Origin: CBDESM01 sp965205165
GTDB taxonomy: Bacteria; Chloroflexota; Dehalococcoidia; Bin125
Direction: 5' to 3'
NCBI GenBank assembly: GCA_965205165.1
Contig: OZ242037.1
Span: forward strand, 1,674,001-1,738,000
DNA: 64,000 nt
Below the pieces are notes generated by a model, which did no database searches, was not told the origin of the DNA, and saw only the letters and a program-made list of their open reading frames with translations. The position numbers were made by a program, and so were the translations under genes. Shown here piece by piece: positions 41,810 through 51,211 of this stretch (position 1 is the stretch's first letter; each line of letters starts with the position of its first letter).

Positions 41810-43061
41810 CAGGACCACATTCGTGGAGACAGCCCTCCCTCTTCACGATTATCAACGACAGGTTCTGCATGACCTGCTGGTCGCAGTCTTGCCATCCCGG
41901 ACATCAGGGAGGGGCGGACGCGCCGTTGCCCACATGCCGACCGGAGCAGGGAAAACTCGAATGGCTTGCCATGCCGCTGCGACGATCCTGAATCAGTGGC
42001 CAGCTGAGGGAAAGGTCGTTGTCTGGCTCGCATCATCTGAAGAGCTCTGCGAACAGGCGGCCGATTCGCTGCTGGAAGCGTGGCGAAGCATCGGTAATCG
42101 CGGTATTGCCCTCCATCGGTTCTGGGGTTCCGATGTCGCGCCACTGGAAGATATCTCCGAAGGGTTTCTCGTTGCCGGGCTTCCCAAATTGAGGGCTGCC
42201 GCTAGCCGTAAGCAAGGTCTACTTGCTCCCCTCGCCCAGAACGTTGCTGGTATATTCTTTGATGAAGCGCATCAAGCGATCGCTCCTACCTATTCGTTGA
42301 TAACGGAGCAACTTGCGACATACAGTCCGCCACTGATCGGTCTTACGGCTACGCCCGGTCGCACCTATGAAGTCAAGGAAGAAGACGAGCGTCTAGCCGA
42401 TATGTTTCATCATAGGAAAGTCGCAATCAATCCACGTGGTCACGAGAACGCGCTCACGTATCTTATTCGGAATCAGTATCTTGCGGAACCAGATTTTCAC
42501 ATCATGCAAGTTGATTCATCGATCGATCTTGATGAACCATCAGTAGATGCCGAGTACCGCACCGATGGTCTCCGTTCACTGGGGCGAGACGAGGCTTGGA
42601 GAGCGGCGGTTGCATCGGTCACACGTGACGCACTATCACGGCACCGGCGGGTGATTGCATTCTGTCCCTCTGTGTCTTGCGCGATCAACGTTGCCGAGAC
42701 ACTCAAATCGGAGTCGCTAAATGCTGATGCTATTACTGGCGAAACGCCAACTGAGGACCGCATAGATACTATAGATCGTTTCCGCAGCGACTCTCGGATT
42801 CCGATGGCGCTGATAAATTTTGGAGTACTCACAACTGGCTTTGACGCCCCACAGACAAGCTGCGTCATCGTTGCTCGCCCGACTAATTCTTTAGTACTAT
42901 ATTCGCAGATGGTAGGACGCGCAATGCGTGGTCCTCGCTCAGGAGGAAATAGAGACTGCACAATCTATTCACTGATCGGTCCAAGCCACGTCGCTTTCGA
43001 TTCGGTCATCCACGAGTTCGAGCATTGGGAAGAACTATGGCAGACCGAGCAGAACAACTGA
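41802..43061 (+). CDS. SF2 DEAH-type helicase
   Basis: A 419-residue superfamily 2 helicase: Walker A MPTGAGKTR (45-53), motif Ia WLASSEEL, DEAH at 154-157 in IFFDEAHQA, LTATPG (181-186), and in the second RecA domain FCPSVSCA, GVLTTGFDAP and QMVGRAMRG (motif VI). It resembles the helicase of restriction systems (UvrB/ResIII type) without a nuclease. GTG 41802 overlaps the PP-loop stop; a later in-frame GTG at 41822 is possible. The gene is A/T-rich from about 41820 on. Its 3' end overlaps the GHKL gene by 25 bp. Confidence 0.88.
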   Translation: MSDRTTFVETALPLHDYQRQVLHDLLVAVLPSRTSGRGGRAVAHMPTGAGKTRMACHAAATILNQWPAEGKVVVWLASSEELCEQAADSLLEAWRSIGNRGIALHRFWGSDVAPLEDISEGFLVAGLPKLRAAASRKQGLLAPLAQNVAGIFFDEAHQAIAPTYSLITEQLATYSPPLIGLTATPGRTYEVKEEDERLADMFHHRKVAINPRGHENALTYLIRNQYLAEPDFHIMQVDSSIDLDEPSVDAEYRTDGLRSLGRDEAWRAAVASVTRDALSRHRRVIAFCPSVSCAINVAETLKSESLNADAITGETPTEDRIDTIDRFRSDSRIPMALINFGVLTTGFDAPQTSCVIVARPTNSLVLYSQMVGRAMRGPRSGGNRDCTIYSLIGPSHVAFDSVIHEFEHWEELWQTEQNN

Positions 43062-44863
43062 AACTTAATGAGCCACTGTTTGACCCACAAGTGGCGATGC
43101 GTGCGATGCGCGACAGTAGATACCGGAGAGAATCTAACGCGATCGCTGAACTCATTGACAACTCTGTTGATGCGCGTGCGCGGCGTGTTGAGCTGCTGCT
43201 ATTCGAAGAGCAGCGACAAGGCAACGTGAATGATGTATGGCGAGTGGGCCAACTCGCAGTGGTTGACGATGGCCTCGGCATGGATCCGCGCACGCTCCAG
43301 CAGGCGCTCCGGTTCGGTGGAAGATCAGACGACGGACGGATCCACCGCATTGGAAAATACGGCGTCGGGTTGCCGACAGCATCGGCGTCACAATGCCTTC
43401 GCGTTGATATTTGGACATGGCAAGAGCCGACAGAACAGCCGTGGCATTGTTTTTTGGATATTGGTGCTATTGAGCGAGGTGAAGTCAGTTCCATAGCGCC
43501 TGCAGAGCGTCACCCCTTGGATGAGAGAGTGCGCCGATTCGTGACAAGCCAAGGCTTGCGGAGTAATAGTGGCACGGTGGTGCTGTGGAGTGACATAGAT
43601 CGCATCAAGGCGCGACCAGAAACCATCTTTGGACGCCTTGAGCGTGAAATTGGCCGAATCCACCGACACCGGATTAGCGATGGCCGACTGACGATACACG
43701 CCCGTGCGATTAGAGACGGAGTTGTTCGACCAGAGACCGACAGATCACTTCGCCCAAACGATCCATTGTTTTTGATGGAGGATACTGCCACAGCGCCACC
43801 TTGGGATCACGAGCCGATGTTTAAGCCATATGGTGAATCTATGCGCTACACTGTAGATGTCGATGGCCGAATGGAGCATGTAGAAGTTCGATACTCAATG
43901 GTGAAACGAGAAGCAATCGGTAATGATCCGACACAGCCTGGACGGCGGCCACATGGTAAAGATGCCATGGAGAATGCGGGCGTCTCCATTGTTCGAGAGG
44001 AGCGAGAGCTGTTACTTGATCGCTCGTTCGTCGGCGCGGGGGCACGACGCGATGAACCTCAGCATCGATGGTGGGGTTGCGAGGTCAGGTTCGATTCAGG
44101 ATGTGACGATCTGTTCGGAGTTGATCACAATAAGCAGATGGCATCAGCGTTTTCCGATTTGGCGGAAGAGATGGCAAGGAGTGATGATGCAGATTATGTG
44201 TTGAGGGAACAACTCAAGGAAGATCATCAACTCTATGAGATCGTTGAAGATATCAGAAGCACTATTCGTGCAATGCGTGGAGAAATCAATCAAATGTTTG
44301 GGCAGAGGCGTGCAGCTTTGCAAAGATCTAAGACTATATCGCCAGAGAAAGAGGCAGAACGTCGGGCCTCGCTCGCCGTAGCCGATCAACTAGAATCAGG
44401 AGCCACACTTACACAGACTGACAGAATGCGAGAACAGACGAGTCCAGAAGTGCGCATAGCACGGTTCGCAAGTTTCCTGCAGGATCGTGGAGTTGCTGAC
44501 CCCGAGGATAGTGCTCGTGAGCATGTGGAAGAGAATATTTGGTTTCGGTTCCGATCCGCCGAACTGAGCGGATCTCAGATATTCATGGTTGAGCGAAGTG
44601 AAGGTATCTTGGTCGTAGTCCTCAATGTGCATCACCCGATTCATAAGTTCATCCAATTTCTCGAGCAACGAGAAGATAATCAAATGGCCCACCAGTCAGC
44701 CGTGGCTATTCTAACACTGATTTTGGCATGGGCCCGCATGGAAGATCATATCGAACGAACCGACGATCGCCGTGAATTGCAAAACATCGCTATAGAGTGG
44801 GGCAAGCAAGTGGAAAGAATATTGGCGCAACTGGTGACAGAGCTCAGTGCAGGAGACTTATAG
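43037..44863 (+). CDS. MORC/MutL-like GHKL ATPase
   Basis: A 608-residue protein with a Hsp90-type (GHKL) ATP site: N-box AIAELIDNSVDARA (35-48; Glu38, Asn42), G1 VVDDGLGMD (75-83) and G2 GKYGVGLPTAS (106-116). The part after it (about 130-330) is beta-rich as in an S5-like transducer domain; then a coiled-coil helix region (DYVLREQLKEDHQLYEIVED) and a C-terminal domain. Stand-alone GHKL ATPases of this kind occur in restriction-type loci and are the bacterial relatives of eukaryotic MORC proteins. ATG 43037 has GGGAAG upstream. Not a two-component kinase: no H-box. Confidence 0.85.
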   Translation: MADRAEQLKLNEPLFDPQVAMRAMRDSRYRRESNAIAELIDNSVDARARRVELLLFEEQRQGNVNDVWRVGQLAVVDDGLGMDPRTLQQALRFGGRSDDGRIHRIGKYGVGLPTASASQCLRVDIWTWQEPTEQPWHCFLDIGAIERGEVSSIAPAERHPLDERVRRFVTSQGLRSNSGTVVLWSDIDRIKARPETIFGRLEREIGRIHRHRISDGRLTIHARAIRDGVVRPETDRSLRPNDPLFLMEDTATAPPWDHEPMFKPYGESMRYTVDVDGRMEHVEVRYSMVKREAIGNDPTQPGRRPHGKDAMENAGVSIVREERELLLDRSFVGAGARRDEPQHRWWGCEVRFDSGCDDLFGVDHNKQMASAFSDLAEEMARSDDADYVLREQLKEDHQLYEIVEDIRSTIRAMRGEINQMFGQRRAALQRSKTISPEKEAERRASLAVADQLESGATLTQTDRMREQTSPEVRIARFASFLQDRGVADPEDSAREHVEENIWFRFRSAELSGSQIFMVERSEGILVVVLNVHHPIHKFIQFLEQREDNQMAHQSAVAILTLILAWARMEDHIERTDDRRELQNIAIEWGKQVERILAQLVTELSAGDL

Positions 44864-45688
44864 ATGCGTGCTGTTGATATTCTGAGTGAACATGCAGCAT
44901 CTGCCGACGCGGCAGTAATTGTGGCACCGTATATAAAAGAAGACGCACTGAAACCTCTCCTTGAAAAATTACCTCCTGCCGCGACATTGCTTTGTGTCTC
45001 TAGATGGACCGTGGAAGATGTACGTCGTGGCGTATCTGATATTACCTGTTTCAGGCAAGTGATAGACCATGGCGGTACGTTCCGGCTACATCAGCGCCTA
45101 CATGCAAAATATTTCCGATTCAGTGATGCTGTATTTATTGGCTCGGCAAATGTAACGCAGAATGGATTAGGCATATCGCTTTCACCAAACATCGAGATTC
45201 TCCATTCACCGAGTCAGTCTTTTGATGCGCAAAGGTTCGAAGATGAGATAATTGCCGAATCGATTGCAATAAATGAGAATGAAGCCAAGCTTTGGCAAAA
45301 GATACAACAGACGAATCAGCTGGATAATGAGTTATTGCAAGAAGCAATGGCGATGGATACTTGGCTGCCAACGACAAGAGAACCATATCATGTGTGGCTG
45401 GCATACAGTAGACGAAGTGGTGAAATCATATCGGCAGATGAACGAAGACTCGCGGAACGAGAGTTGGAAAGACTAAGATTCCCTGAAAACTTAGAAGAAG
45501 CTGATTTTAATTCATGGCTCGCAGCTCGTCTATTGAGCTCAGCACGAGTATATGATGTCAGGCTTTCGTTGCAGTTGGAGGATGCAGTTGGTTGGGATCT
45601 CTTGGTCGCGAGATGGGGGGTGAGCCGGAGTGTGGCGGCCCGGACCCAGACGACGGTTGCGAACTGGTTGCGGGAGATGGTGGGGTGA
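44864..45688 (+). CDS. phospholipase D-superfamily nuclease (single HKD motif)
   Basis: A 274-residue protein with one HKD motif: H80-A-K82 in RLHAKYFRFSD and GSANVTQNGLG (93-103), preceded by the strand TLLCVSRW. Single-motif PLD nucleases of the BfiI/NgoFVII type dimerise to cut DNA. Its ATG directly follows the GHKL stop codon (TAG-ATG, no gap), giving tight coupling. The C-terminal 60 residues (LLSSARVYDVRLSLQ and a GVSRSVAARTQTTVANWL helix-turn-helix-like end) may bind DNA. It is the probable effector of the operon. Confidence 0.83.
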   Translation: MRAVDILSEHAASADAAVIVAPYIKEDALKPLLEKLPPAATLLCVSRWTVEDVRRGVSDITCFRQVIDHGGTFRLHQRLHAKYFRFSDAVFIGSANVTQNGLGISLSPNIEILHSPSQSFDAQRFEDEIIAESIAINENEAKLWQKIQQTNQLDNELLQEAMAMDTWLPTTREPYHVWLAYSRRSGEIISADERRLAERELERLRFPENLEEADFNSWLAARLLSSARVYDVRLSLQLEDAVGWDLLVARWGVSRSVAARTQTTVANWLREMVG

Positions 45689-45755
45689 ACCGTTAGTCAT
45701 TGATGGAGATTCTGCCGCCGGAGTTCGACCGCTGGAAGACCTGATCGGGAGGCGC

Positions 45756-45761
45756 TATCCT
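45756..45761 (+). promoter_or_regulatory. -10 box TATCCT of the LLM oxidoreductase gene
   Basis: GGCGCTATCCTGCG, a 14-bp string repeated at 54935-54948; ATG at 45789 with GGAGG between. Confidence 0.5.
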
Positions 45762-45788
45762 GCGGGTCTGCGCTGAGGAGGTGTCGCC

Positions 45789-46922
45789 ATGCCTGTCGAG
45801 TTCATCGGGATGATCGGGGTCAAGCCGTCGGAGCGGGATGCGGCGACGAGCATCATCGGAGGCGGCGTCGACCGCGACTACCTCTGCGAGTTCACCCGCG
45901 CCCACGAGGAGTCGGACTTCGACCAGGTGCTGGTCGGCTACACCTCGGCCGCGGCCGACGGGCTGCACGTGGCGCAGGCCGCCGCCGCCTGCTCGGAGCG
46001 GATCAAGTTCCTGATCGCCCACCGGCCCGGCTTCGTCGCGCCGACCCTCGCCGCCCGCAAGTTCGCCACGCTCGACTACTTCACCGGCGGCCGCATCTCC
46101 GTCCACATCATCTCCGGCGGCAGCGACCCCGAACAGCGCCGCGACGGCGACTACCGCGACCACGACGCCCGCTACCGCCGCACCGGCGAGTACCTCGACG
46201 TGATGCGGCGCGTGCTGCGCGGCGAGACCCCGTTCGACTTCCACGGCGAGTTCTACGACTTCGAGGCGTCCAACTCCGACGTCGCGCCCGTGCAGCCCGG
46301 CGGCATCCCGATCTTCTTCGGCGGCGCCTCCGAGATCGCCTTCCGGATCGGCGTCAAGCACTGCGACGTCTACATGATGTGGGGCGAGCCGCGCGCCTCG
46401 ATCGCGGCCACCATCGCCGACGTGCGCGCGCTGGCCGCGGAATACGGGCGCGAGCCCCGCTTCAGCGTCTCCTTCCGCCCGATCATCGCGCCCACCGAGG
46501 CCGCGGCCTGGGAGAAGGCCGAGCGCTACCTGAAGACGGTCAAGGACCTGCGCGCCGGCCCGCTCGGCTCCCGCTCGGAGTCCCGCGGCTCGCAGCGCCT
46601 GCTCGAATTCGCCGCCCAGGGCGAGCTGCACGACGAGCGCCTCTGGATGCCGATCGCCGCCGCCACCGGCGCGACCGGCAACACCACCGCGCTGGTCGGC
46701 ACCCCCGAGCAGGTCGCCGACTCGCTGCTCAAGTACATCGACCTGGGCGTCTCGACGATCCTCATCCGCGGCTTCAACCCGCTGCCCGACGCCCGCGACT
46801 ACGGCGAGGAGCTGATCCCGCTCGTGCGCGCCGAAGTGGCCAAGCGCGACGCCGAAGCGGCGCGGCAATCGTCCGCCGCCGCCGAGCGGGAAGCGGCCGA
46901 AGCGGTCGCGGTGGCTGACTGA
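45789..46922 (+). CDS. LLM-class flavin monooxygenase (alkanesulfonate-monooxygenase-like)
   Basis: A 377-residue TIM-barrel flavoprotein of the SsuD/luciferase-like type: VEFIGMIGVKPSE, EFTRAHEESDFDQVLVGY, LIAHRPGFVAPTLAARKFATLDY, GGRISVHIISGG and the long C-terminal barrel end. Reaction probably: FMNH2- and O2-dependent cleavage of a sulfonate or related C-S or C-C bond; substrate unknown. Paralogues of this type are abundant in marine SAR202-like genomes. GGAGG before the ATG. The stop overlaps the next gene by 1 bp. Confidence 0.88.
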   Translation: MPVEFIGMIGVKPSERDAATSIIGGGVDRDYLCEFTRAHEESDFDQVLVGYTSAAADGLHVAQAAAACSERIKFLIAHRPGFVAPTLAARKFATLDYFTGGRISVHIISGGSDPEQRRDGDYRDHDARYRRTGEYLDVMRRVLRGETPFDFHGEFYDFEASNSDVAPVQPGGIPIFFGGASEIAFRIGVKHCDVYMMWGEPRASIAATIADVRALAAEYGREPRFSVSFRPIIAPTEAAAWEKAERYLKTVKDLRAGPLGSRSESRGSQRLLEFAAQGELHDERLWMPIAAATGATGNTTALVGTPEQVADSLLKYIDLGVSTILIRGFNPLPDARDYGEELIPLVRAEVAKRDAEAARQSSAAAEREAAEAVAVAD

Positions 46923-48115
46923 TGGCGGCCGACGGCGCGACGCTCGCGCGCGAGGCCGAACGGCGCATCCGCGCCTACGAGCGGCTCGGCATCCACCGCA
47001 CCGGCTGGGGCGCCGACGACGCGGCCGCGCACTGGCTGGTGGAAGAACTGGCCGCCATCGGCATCGAAGGCCGGGTCGAGCAGTTCGATTTCCCGCAGCT
47101 GCACATCCGCCGCGCCGAACTGCGGATCGGCGACCGCGCCGTCCCCGGCGTCCCGCTCTACGACTGCGGGACGACTGGACGCGAGGGCGTCTCCGCCCCG
47201 CTGATCGCCGCGCCCGACGGAGTGCTCGCCGGCCCGGGCCCGGCAATCGCGGTCTGGGAGCTGCCGGACGCCGACACGCGGCGGCTGACCCCCGCGGTCT
47301 ACGAAACGCTGGAATCGCTGGCCGCGGCCGGCGCAATCGGCGTGCTGATGGTCATGGGCGACGAACACGGCGATCCCGTCCTGCGCAACGCCGAGCGCCC
47401 CGACGACCCGCTCCCCCTGCCCGTCCTGCAAGTCGCCCCCAAGGACATCGGCGAAGGCTTGGCCGGCGAAGCGACGCTCGTGATCGACGCCGAGCGGCGG
47501 CCGGGCACGGCGCTCAACGTCGCCGCGGAGATCGCCGGGGCGAACCCGTCGCTCGCGCCGGTGGTGCTGATGACGCCCAAGAGCGGCTGGTACACCTGCG
47601 CGGCCGAGCGCGGCGGCGGCCTCGCCGTCTGGCTCGCCGTCGCCGAGGCAATCGCAAAGCAGCCCGGCGAGCGGACCCTGAGCCTGATCGCCAGCAGCGG
47701 CCACGAACTCCACCACTACGGCCTCGACGCCTGGCTAGACGGCCCGCCCGGCGTGCCGGCGCAGGACGCGCACGTCTGGATCCACCTGGGCGCGAGCATC
47801 GGCGCCAAGCGCGGCATCGGCCGCATCGGCGCTGCCGACGAAGAGCTGATGGCGCTGGCCAAGCAAGCGCTGGCCGAACACGGCATAGATCGGGACCCGA
47901 TGGCCGTCGGCTTCTCCGGCTACGGCGAAGCCCGCAACATCGCCGAGCGCGGCGGCCGCTACATCAGCCTCTTGGGCGGCCACCCCTACTTCCACAGCCC
48001 CAACGATGTCTTCGAGCAGGCGGTGGACATCGAGTCGCTGGTCGCGCACGCAATTGCGTGGCGCTCGCTGGTTGCCGAGCTCGCGCAATCTGCCGATGCT
48101 GGCGCGACGGGGTAA
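46922..48115 (+). CDS. M28 peptidase-like protein with altered metal site
   Basis: A 397-residue protein with aminopeptidase-like order: N-terminal helices, a PA-like insert (about 70-170, VYETLESLAAAGAIGVLMVMG), then the M28 core (VVLMTPKSGWYTCAAERGGGLAVWLAVAEAI) and a C-terminal HSPNDVFEQ. Several usual zinc ligands are missing: the HxD site reads PKSGWY and the EE pair reads SGHELHH, so peptidase activity is doubtful or uses other ligands. No signal peptide. Translationally coupled to the LLM oxidoreductase (TGATG). Confidence 0.7.
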   Translation: MAADGATLAREAERRIRAYERLGIHRTGWGADDAAAHWLVEELAAIGIEGRVEQFDFPQLHIRRAELRIGDRAVPGVPLYDCGTTGREGVSAPLIAAPDGVLAGPGPAIAVWELPDADTRRLTPAVYETLESLAAAGAIGVLMVMGDEHGDPVLRNAERPDDPLPLPVLQVAPKDIGEGLAGEATLVIDAERRPGTALNVAAEIAGANPSLAPVVLMTPKSGWYTCAAERGGGLAVWLAVAEAIAKQPGERTLSLIASSGHELHHYGLDAWLDGPPGVPAQDAHVWIHLGASIGAKRGIGRIGAADEELMALAKQALAEHGIDRDPMAVGFSGYGEARNIAERGGRYISLLGGHPYFHSPNDVFEQAVDIESLVAHAIAWRSLVAELAQSADAGATG

Positions 48116-48126
48116 CGGAGCCGGCC

Positions 48127-49782
48127 ATGGCCGATTTCAACGCGGTCAACCGCGGTGTTTATGTGGCCGACAATCTGGAATTCCTGCGGCGCTTGAATGA
48201 CGAGTGCATCGACTTGGCCTGCATCGATCCGCCGTTCTCGAAGGGCGACACGTTCGAGGGCGATCAGCTCAAACCCGATCTGTCCGACCACGAGCGCGAA
48301 GTAGAGCTGCGCCTGCTCCGAGGTTGGGGAATCCACGACGAGAACGACGCAAGCGACGCCGGCATCGCCTGGCCCGCGACGACGGCCGCCGGCTTCAAGG
48401 ATGTCTGGTCGTGGGAACAGGATATCCATGAGGATTGGATCAAGGACTTGGCCGAGAACCACGCGCCGACGAGCGATTTGATCGAGACGACGCGACTCAT
48501 CCACGACGATCACATCGCGGCGTACCTCTGCTACATGGCGGTTCGACTAATCGAGATCCACCGCGTGCTCAAGCCCACCGGCAGCCTGTTCCTGCACTGC
48601 GACCACACGGCCAATGGCTACCTGCGCCAGCTGCTCGACAGCGTGTTCGGCAAAGACCAAATGCAGAATGAGATCATCTGGTGCTATGCCCCCGCCGGCC
48701 GCCCGCCGAAGCGCGGCTTCCACCGCAAGCACGACACGATTTTCTACTACCGCAAGGCGAATGCGGGCTCGTTCAATCATCAATACGGCCCGATGTCGCC
48801 GGAGACCTTGGCGACCTACTCGGAAACGGATGAAGAGGGCAGGCAATATAAGATCGCGCAGGGCGGGCGCCGAACCTATCTCGATCAACAGCGCGGACGG
48901 CCGATCCCGTCGTGGTGGGATGACATTCCGTCATTCGGAACTGCAACGAATGCGCCGGAGCGCACGGGCTACCGCACCCAGAAGCCGATCGCCCTCGCCG
49001 AACGCATCATCAGCGCCAGCACGAACGAGGGCGATGTCGTGCTTGACTGCTTCGCCGGCTGCGCATCCTCCGCGATTGCCGCGGAGCGCTTGGACCGCAG
49101 ATGGGTAGCCTGCGACCTGAACCCAAGAGCATGGACGGTGTTCAAGCGGCAATTCAGCAAGCCGAAGCTGGCGCTGTTGAGGTGCAGCGACGAAGTCTCC
49201 GGCCAAGCAGTATGGGGCGACGAGCCAGTCGTGACGGTGCACGGTCCCGGAAATCTGCCCGCTCGCACCTCGCAAGCCCAAGAGCAGCAGCCCGAGAAAC
49301 GCGAACCGCACGAGCGTAAATTCAAGGTCCCCTCAAGCATCATCCCCGAAGAAGAGATGAAGGAAAAACTGCTGGAGTTCTCCGGCTACAAAGCGTGGTG
49401 CTGCGGTTTCGCCAACCGCCTGCCGGACGGCACGATCATCAAGACCACGCGCAACTTCCACTTGGATCACATCCTCCCCCGCTCGGAAGGCGGCTCCCAT
49501 CAGATCATGAATCGTGCGCCAATGTGCCCATCACACAATCTCCGCAAGAGCACCCGTTCCGTGAATCTCGTTGAATACCAGCGCGAGATCGCAGCCGCAG
49601 GCGAGCTCTGCGTCGAATCAATTGAGGAGCTCGTTGACCTACCGGAAGCCTATGAGTACGCACTAAAACTCTATGGCCAAGCCTATCAAGCTGATCAAAG
49701 AGTTAAGATTATGAAAACGAGCGTCTCAGTCTACCAGCAAACCACACTCAATCCCAATCGCCTAAGTGAGGTTAACCGATGA
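48127..49782 (+). CDS. DNA N6-adenine/N4-cytosine methyltransferase fused to an HNH nuclease
   Basis: A 551-residue protein. Motif IV DPPF (34-37) near the N-terminus and motif I DCFAGCASSAIAAERL with VACDLN near 285-310, the beta-class order; target recognition lies between about 100 and 230. Residues about 415-500 hold FHLDHILPRSEGG, then NRAPMCPSHNLRKS, an HNH (DH...N...H/N) nuclease pattern. Fusion of modification and cutting domains could form a one-polypeptide R-M enzyme, or the HNH could be a sequence-independent effector. GGAG precedes the ATG; the gene overlaps the following HEPN gene by 4 bp (ATGA). Confidence 0.82.
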   Translation: MADFNAVNRGVYVADNLEFLRRLNDECIDLACIDPPFSKGDTFEGDQLKPDLSDHEREVELRLLRGWGIHDENDASDAGIAWPATTAAGFKDVWSWEQDIHEDWIKDLAENHAPTSDLIETTRLIHDDHIAAYLCYMAVRLIEIHRVLKPTGSLFLHCDHTANGYLRQLLDSVFGKDQMQNEIIWCYAPAGRPPKRGFHRKHDTIFYYRKANAGSFNHQYGPMSPETLATYSETDEEGRQYKIAQGGRRTYLDQQRGRPIPSWWDDIPSFGTATNAPERTGYRTQKPIALAERIISASTNEGDVVLDCFAGCASSAIAAERLDRRWVACDLNPRAWTVFKRQFSKPKLALLRCSDEVSGQAVWGDEPVVTVHGPGNLPARTSQAQEQQPEKREPHERKFKVPSSIIPEEEMKEKLLEFSGYKAWCCGFANRLPDGTIIKTTRNFHLDHILPRSEGGSHQIMNRAPMCPSHNLRKSTRSVNLVEYQREIAAAGELCVESIEELVDLPEAYEYALKLYGQAYQADQRVKIMKTSVSVYQQTTLNPNRLSEVNR

Positions 49783-51092
49783 CTGAATCATCGTACTATG
49801 GGCTGTTTTGGCCAACATCCCAATCACGCCACCGCCACGCTGTGCCAGGACAGCTCAAAGTCGCGCCAACGGGTAAGCTGTCGCTTACCCTGTTCTCGCC
49901 CCATTATGATGCACGACCTCCGTGGTTTATCCCTCTTCCCGGCGATCCTGTTGAGCGATCTGTGTCGGGTGAGATCTCGGGCCTTGGCGCTATCACCATC
50001 TTCCGTTGCGTGACCGGATCGCACACTCTATCATTCGGTCTAGATCAAATTATTGTCGCTGAGATGCTCTGTGGCGACGGTGCCGTTACACGTGTCGCCG
50101 CAAACTGCCATACCAGTCTTCGATTAAAGAACTTTACCCTTCCCGTTCCAGAGCTTTCATTATGGCGAGGAATCCCGTGGGTTCGTCCTGATGAGCACCG
50201 CCCTAGAAACGAATATGGATTTACTGTTACTCTTCCGGAATCGATCCGTGCGCAAGTGCAGCGCAATGAGCATCTGACGATAGATTATAGATATGAGCCG
50301 CAAGGAGGCGGAGCCAGCGACGATCGATTCAGCATCCGGTGCACACCAGCTGTAACATTAGCAGCAGCACATGGGCTCGATATTGATTGTGCACTCCAAC
50401 GAATCCATGCGATAAAGGCATTCTTCATATTTCTACTAGATTCCCCGATCACTGAATCGCACCTTCTCTGCACCATTGAGCAGCTAGCTCTTCGCCCTTC
50501 TGTGTGGATGCGAGATTTGCAGCACAATCGATGCGAATTGCTATTGACGCCCTTTCAATATAATTATCGCGAACGCAAACGCAATCTCCATGATGTTCTG
50601 CTGTTCGAGTCGGAGATAGTCTCAAATTTCAGCCAGATGCTCGAGCAATGGCTTCAGGTTTATACGACCGCACCTGAAGCCATTGTTCAATTCTTGGATG
50701 CCGTTCACAGTGAAGATTATAGACTTAATATTAAGTTTCTATTGCTCACCCAAGCGTTTGATGCCCTGCATCGAACTAAAACGAAAGAGCAAGACAAGGC
50801 TTTCCGCGTTCGTCTTAATGATTGCCTAGCATCCTATCCAAGTTTGTTCGGTGATCAGGCTGCGCGACTTGATCTCATCGATCAAATTGTTCACACCCGC
50901 AATCGATATACACATGGCAGCGAGCGTCGGCCTGAATTTGAAGCTGGCGACGCAGAATTGTTCCCTCTTGCCCGAAAGATGGAAGCGATCATCATGGTAT
51001 ATTTACTGGATTGGCTTCTTCCAGATAACCATCAGTGGCCAACGCTGATCAAACAACGTCGGCCGTTCAAGGCACGCATTAATCCAACATAG
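49779..51092 (+). CDS. ApeA-like HEPN ribonuclease, putative abortive-infection protein
   Basis: A 437-residue protein whose N-terminus (SSYYGLFWPTSQS, then PGQLKV, SGEISGLGAITIFRC) resembles the ApeA N-terminal domain and whose C-terminus (from about 300) is helical with Arg374-x4-His379 in TRNRYTHG, the HEPN RNase motif. ApeA-type proteins abort phage infection by cutting RNA. The gene is strongly A/T-rich relative to its surroundings and is coupled to the methyltransferase-HNH gene, suggesting a back-up response if restriction fails. The family call rests on the pattern alone. Confidence 0.72.
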   Translation: MTESSYYGLFWPTSQSRHRHAVPGQLKVAPTGKLSLTLFSPHYDARPPWFIPLPGDPVERSVSGEISGLGAITIFRCVTGSHTLSFGLDQIIVAEMLCGDGAVTRVAANCHTSLRLKNFTLPVPELSLWRGIPWVRPDEHRPRNEYGFTVTLPESIRAQVQRNEHLTIDYRYEPQGGGASDDRFSIRCTPAVTLAAAHGLDIDCALQRIHAIKAFFIFLLDSPITESHLLCTIEQLALRPSVWMRDLQHNRCELLLTPFQYNYRERKRNLHDVLLFESEIVSNFSQMLEQWLQVYTTAPEAIVQFLDAVHSEDYRLNIKFLLLTQAFDALHRTKTKEQDKAFRVRLNDCLASYPSLFGDQAARLDLIDQIVHTRNRYTHGSERRPEFEAGDAELFPLARKMEAIIMVYLLDWLLPDNHQWPTLIKQRRPFKARINPT

Positions 51093-51211
51093 TCAATCTG
51101 TTTTAATGTGATGGGGCGTGATGAAACACTAATGATATAGATGGAACAGAGAATTCGCCGCTGCGACATGAGACGCGCTGAAATTGTCTATCTGGCTATT
51201 GGATGCAACCG

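Noticed and set aside
40946..45688. Assignment to DISARM, BREX or Dnd
   Set aside because: There is a helicase and a PLD protein as in DISARM and a PP-loop protein as in Dnd, but no DrmA/DrmB, PglZ, BrxC, DndB/D/E or methyltransferase in the operon.
48127..49782. Methyltransferase-HNH as the modification part of the 40.9-45.7 kb operon
   Set aside because: Two metabolic genes with their own promoter lie between, and it is coupled to the HEPN gene instead.
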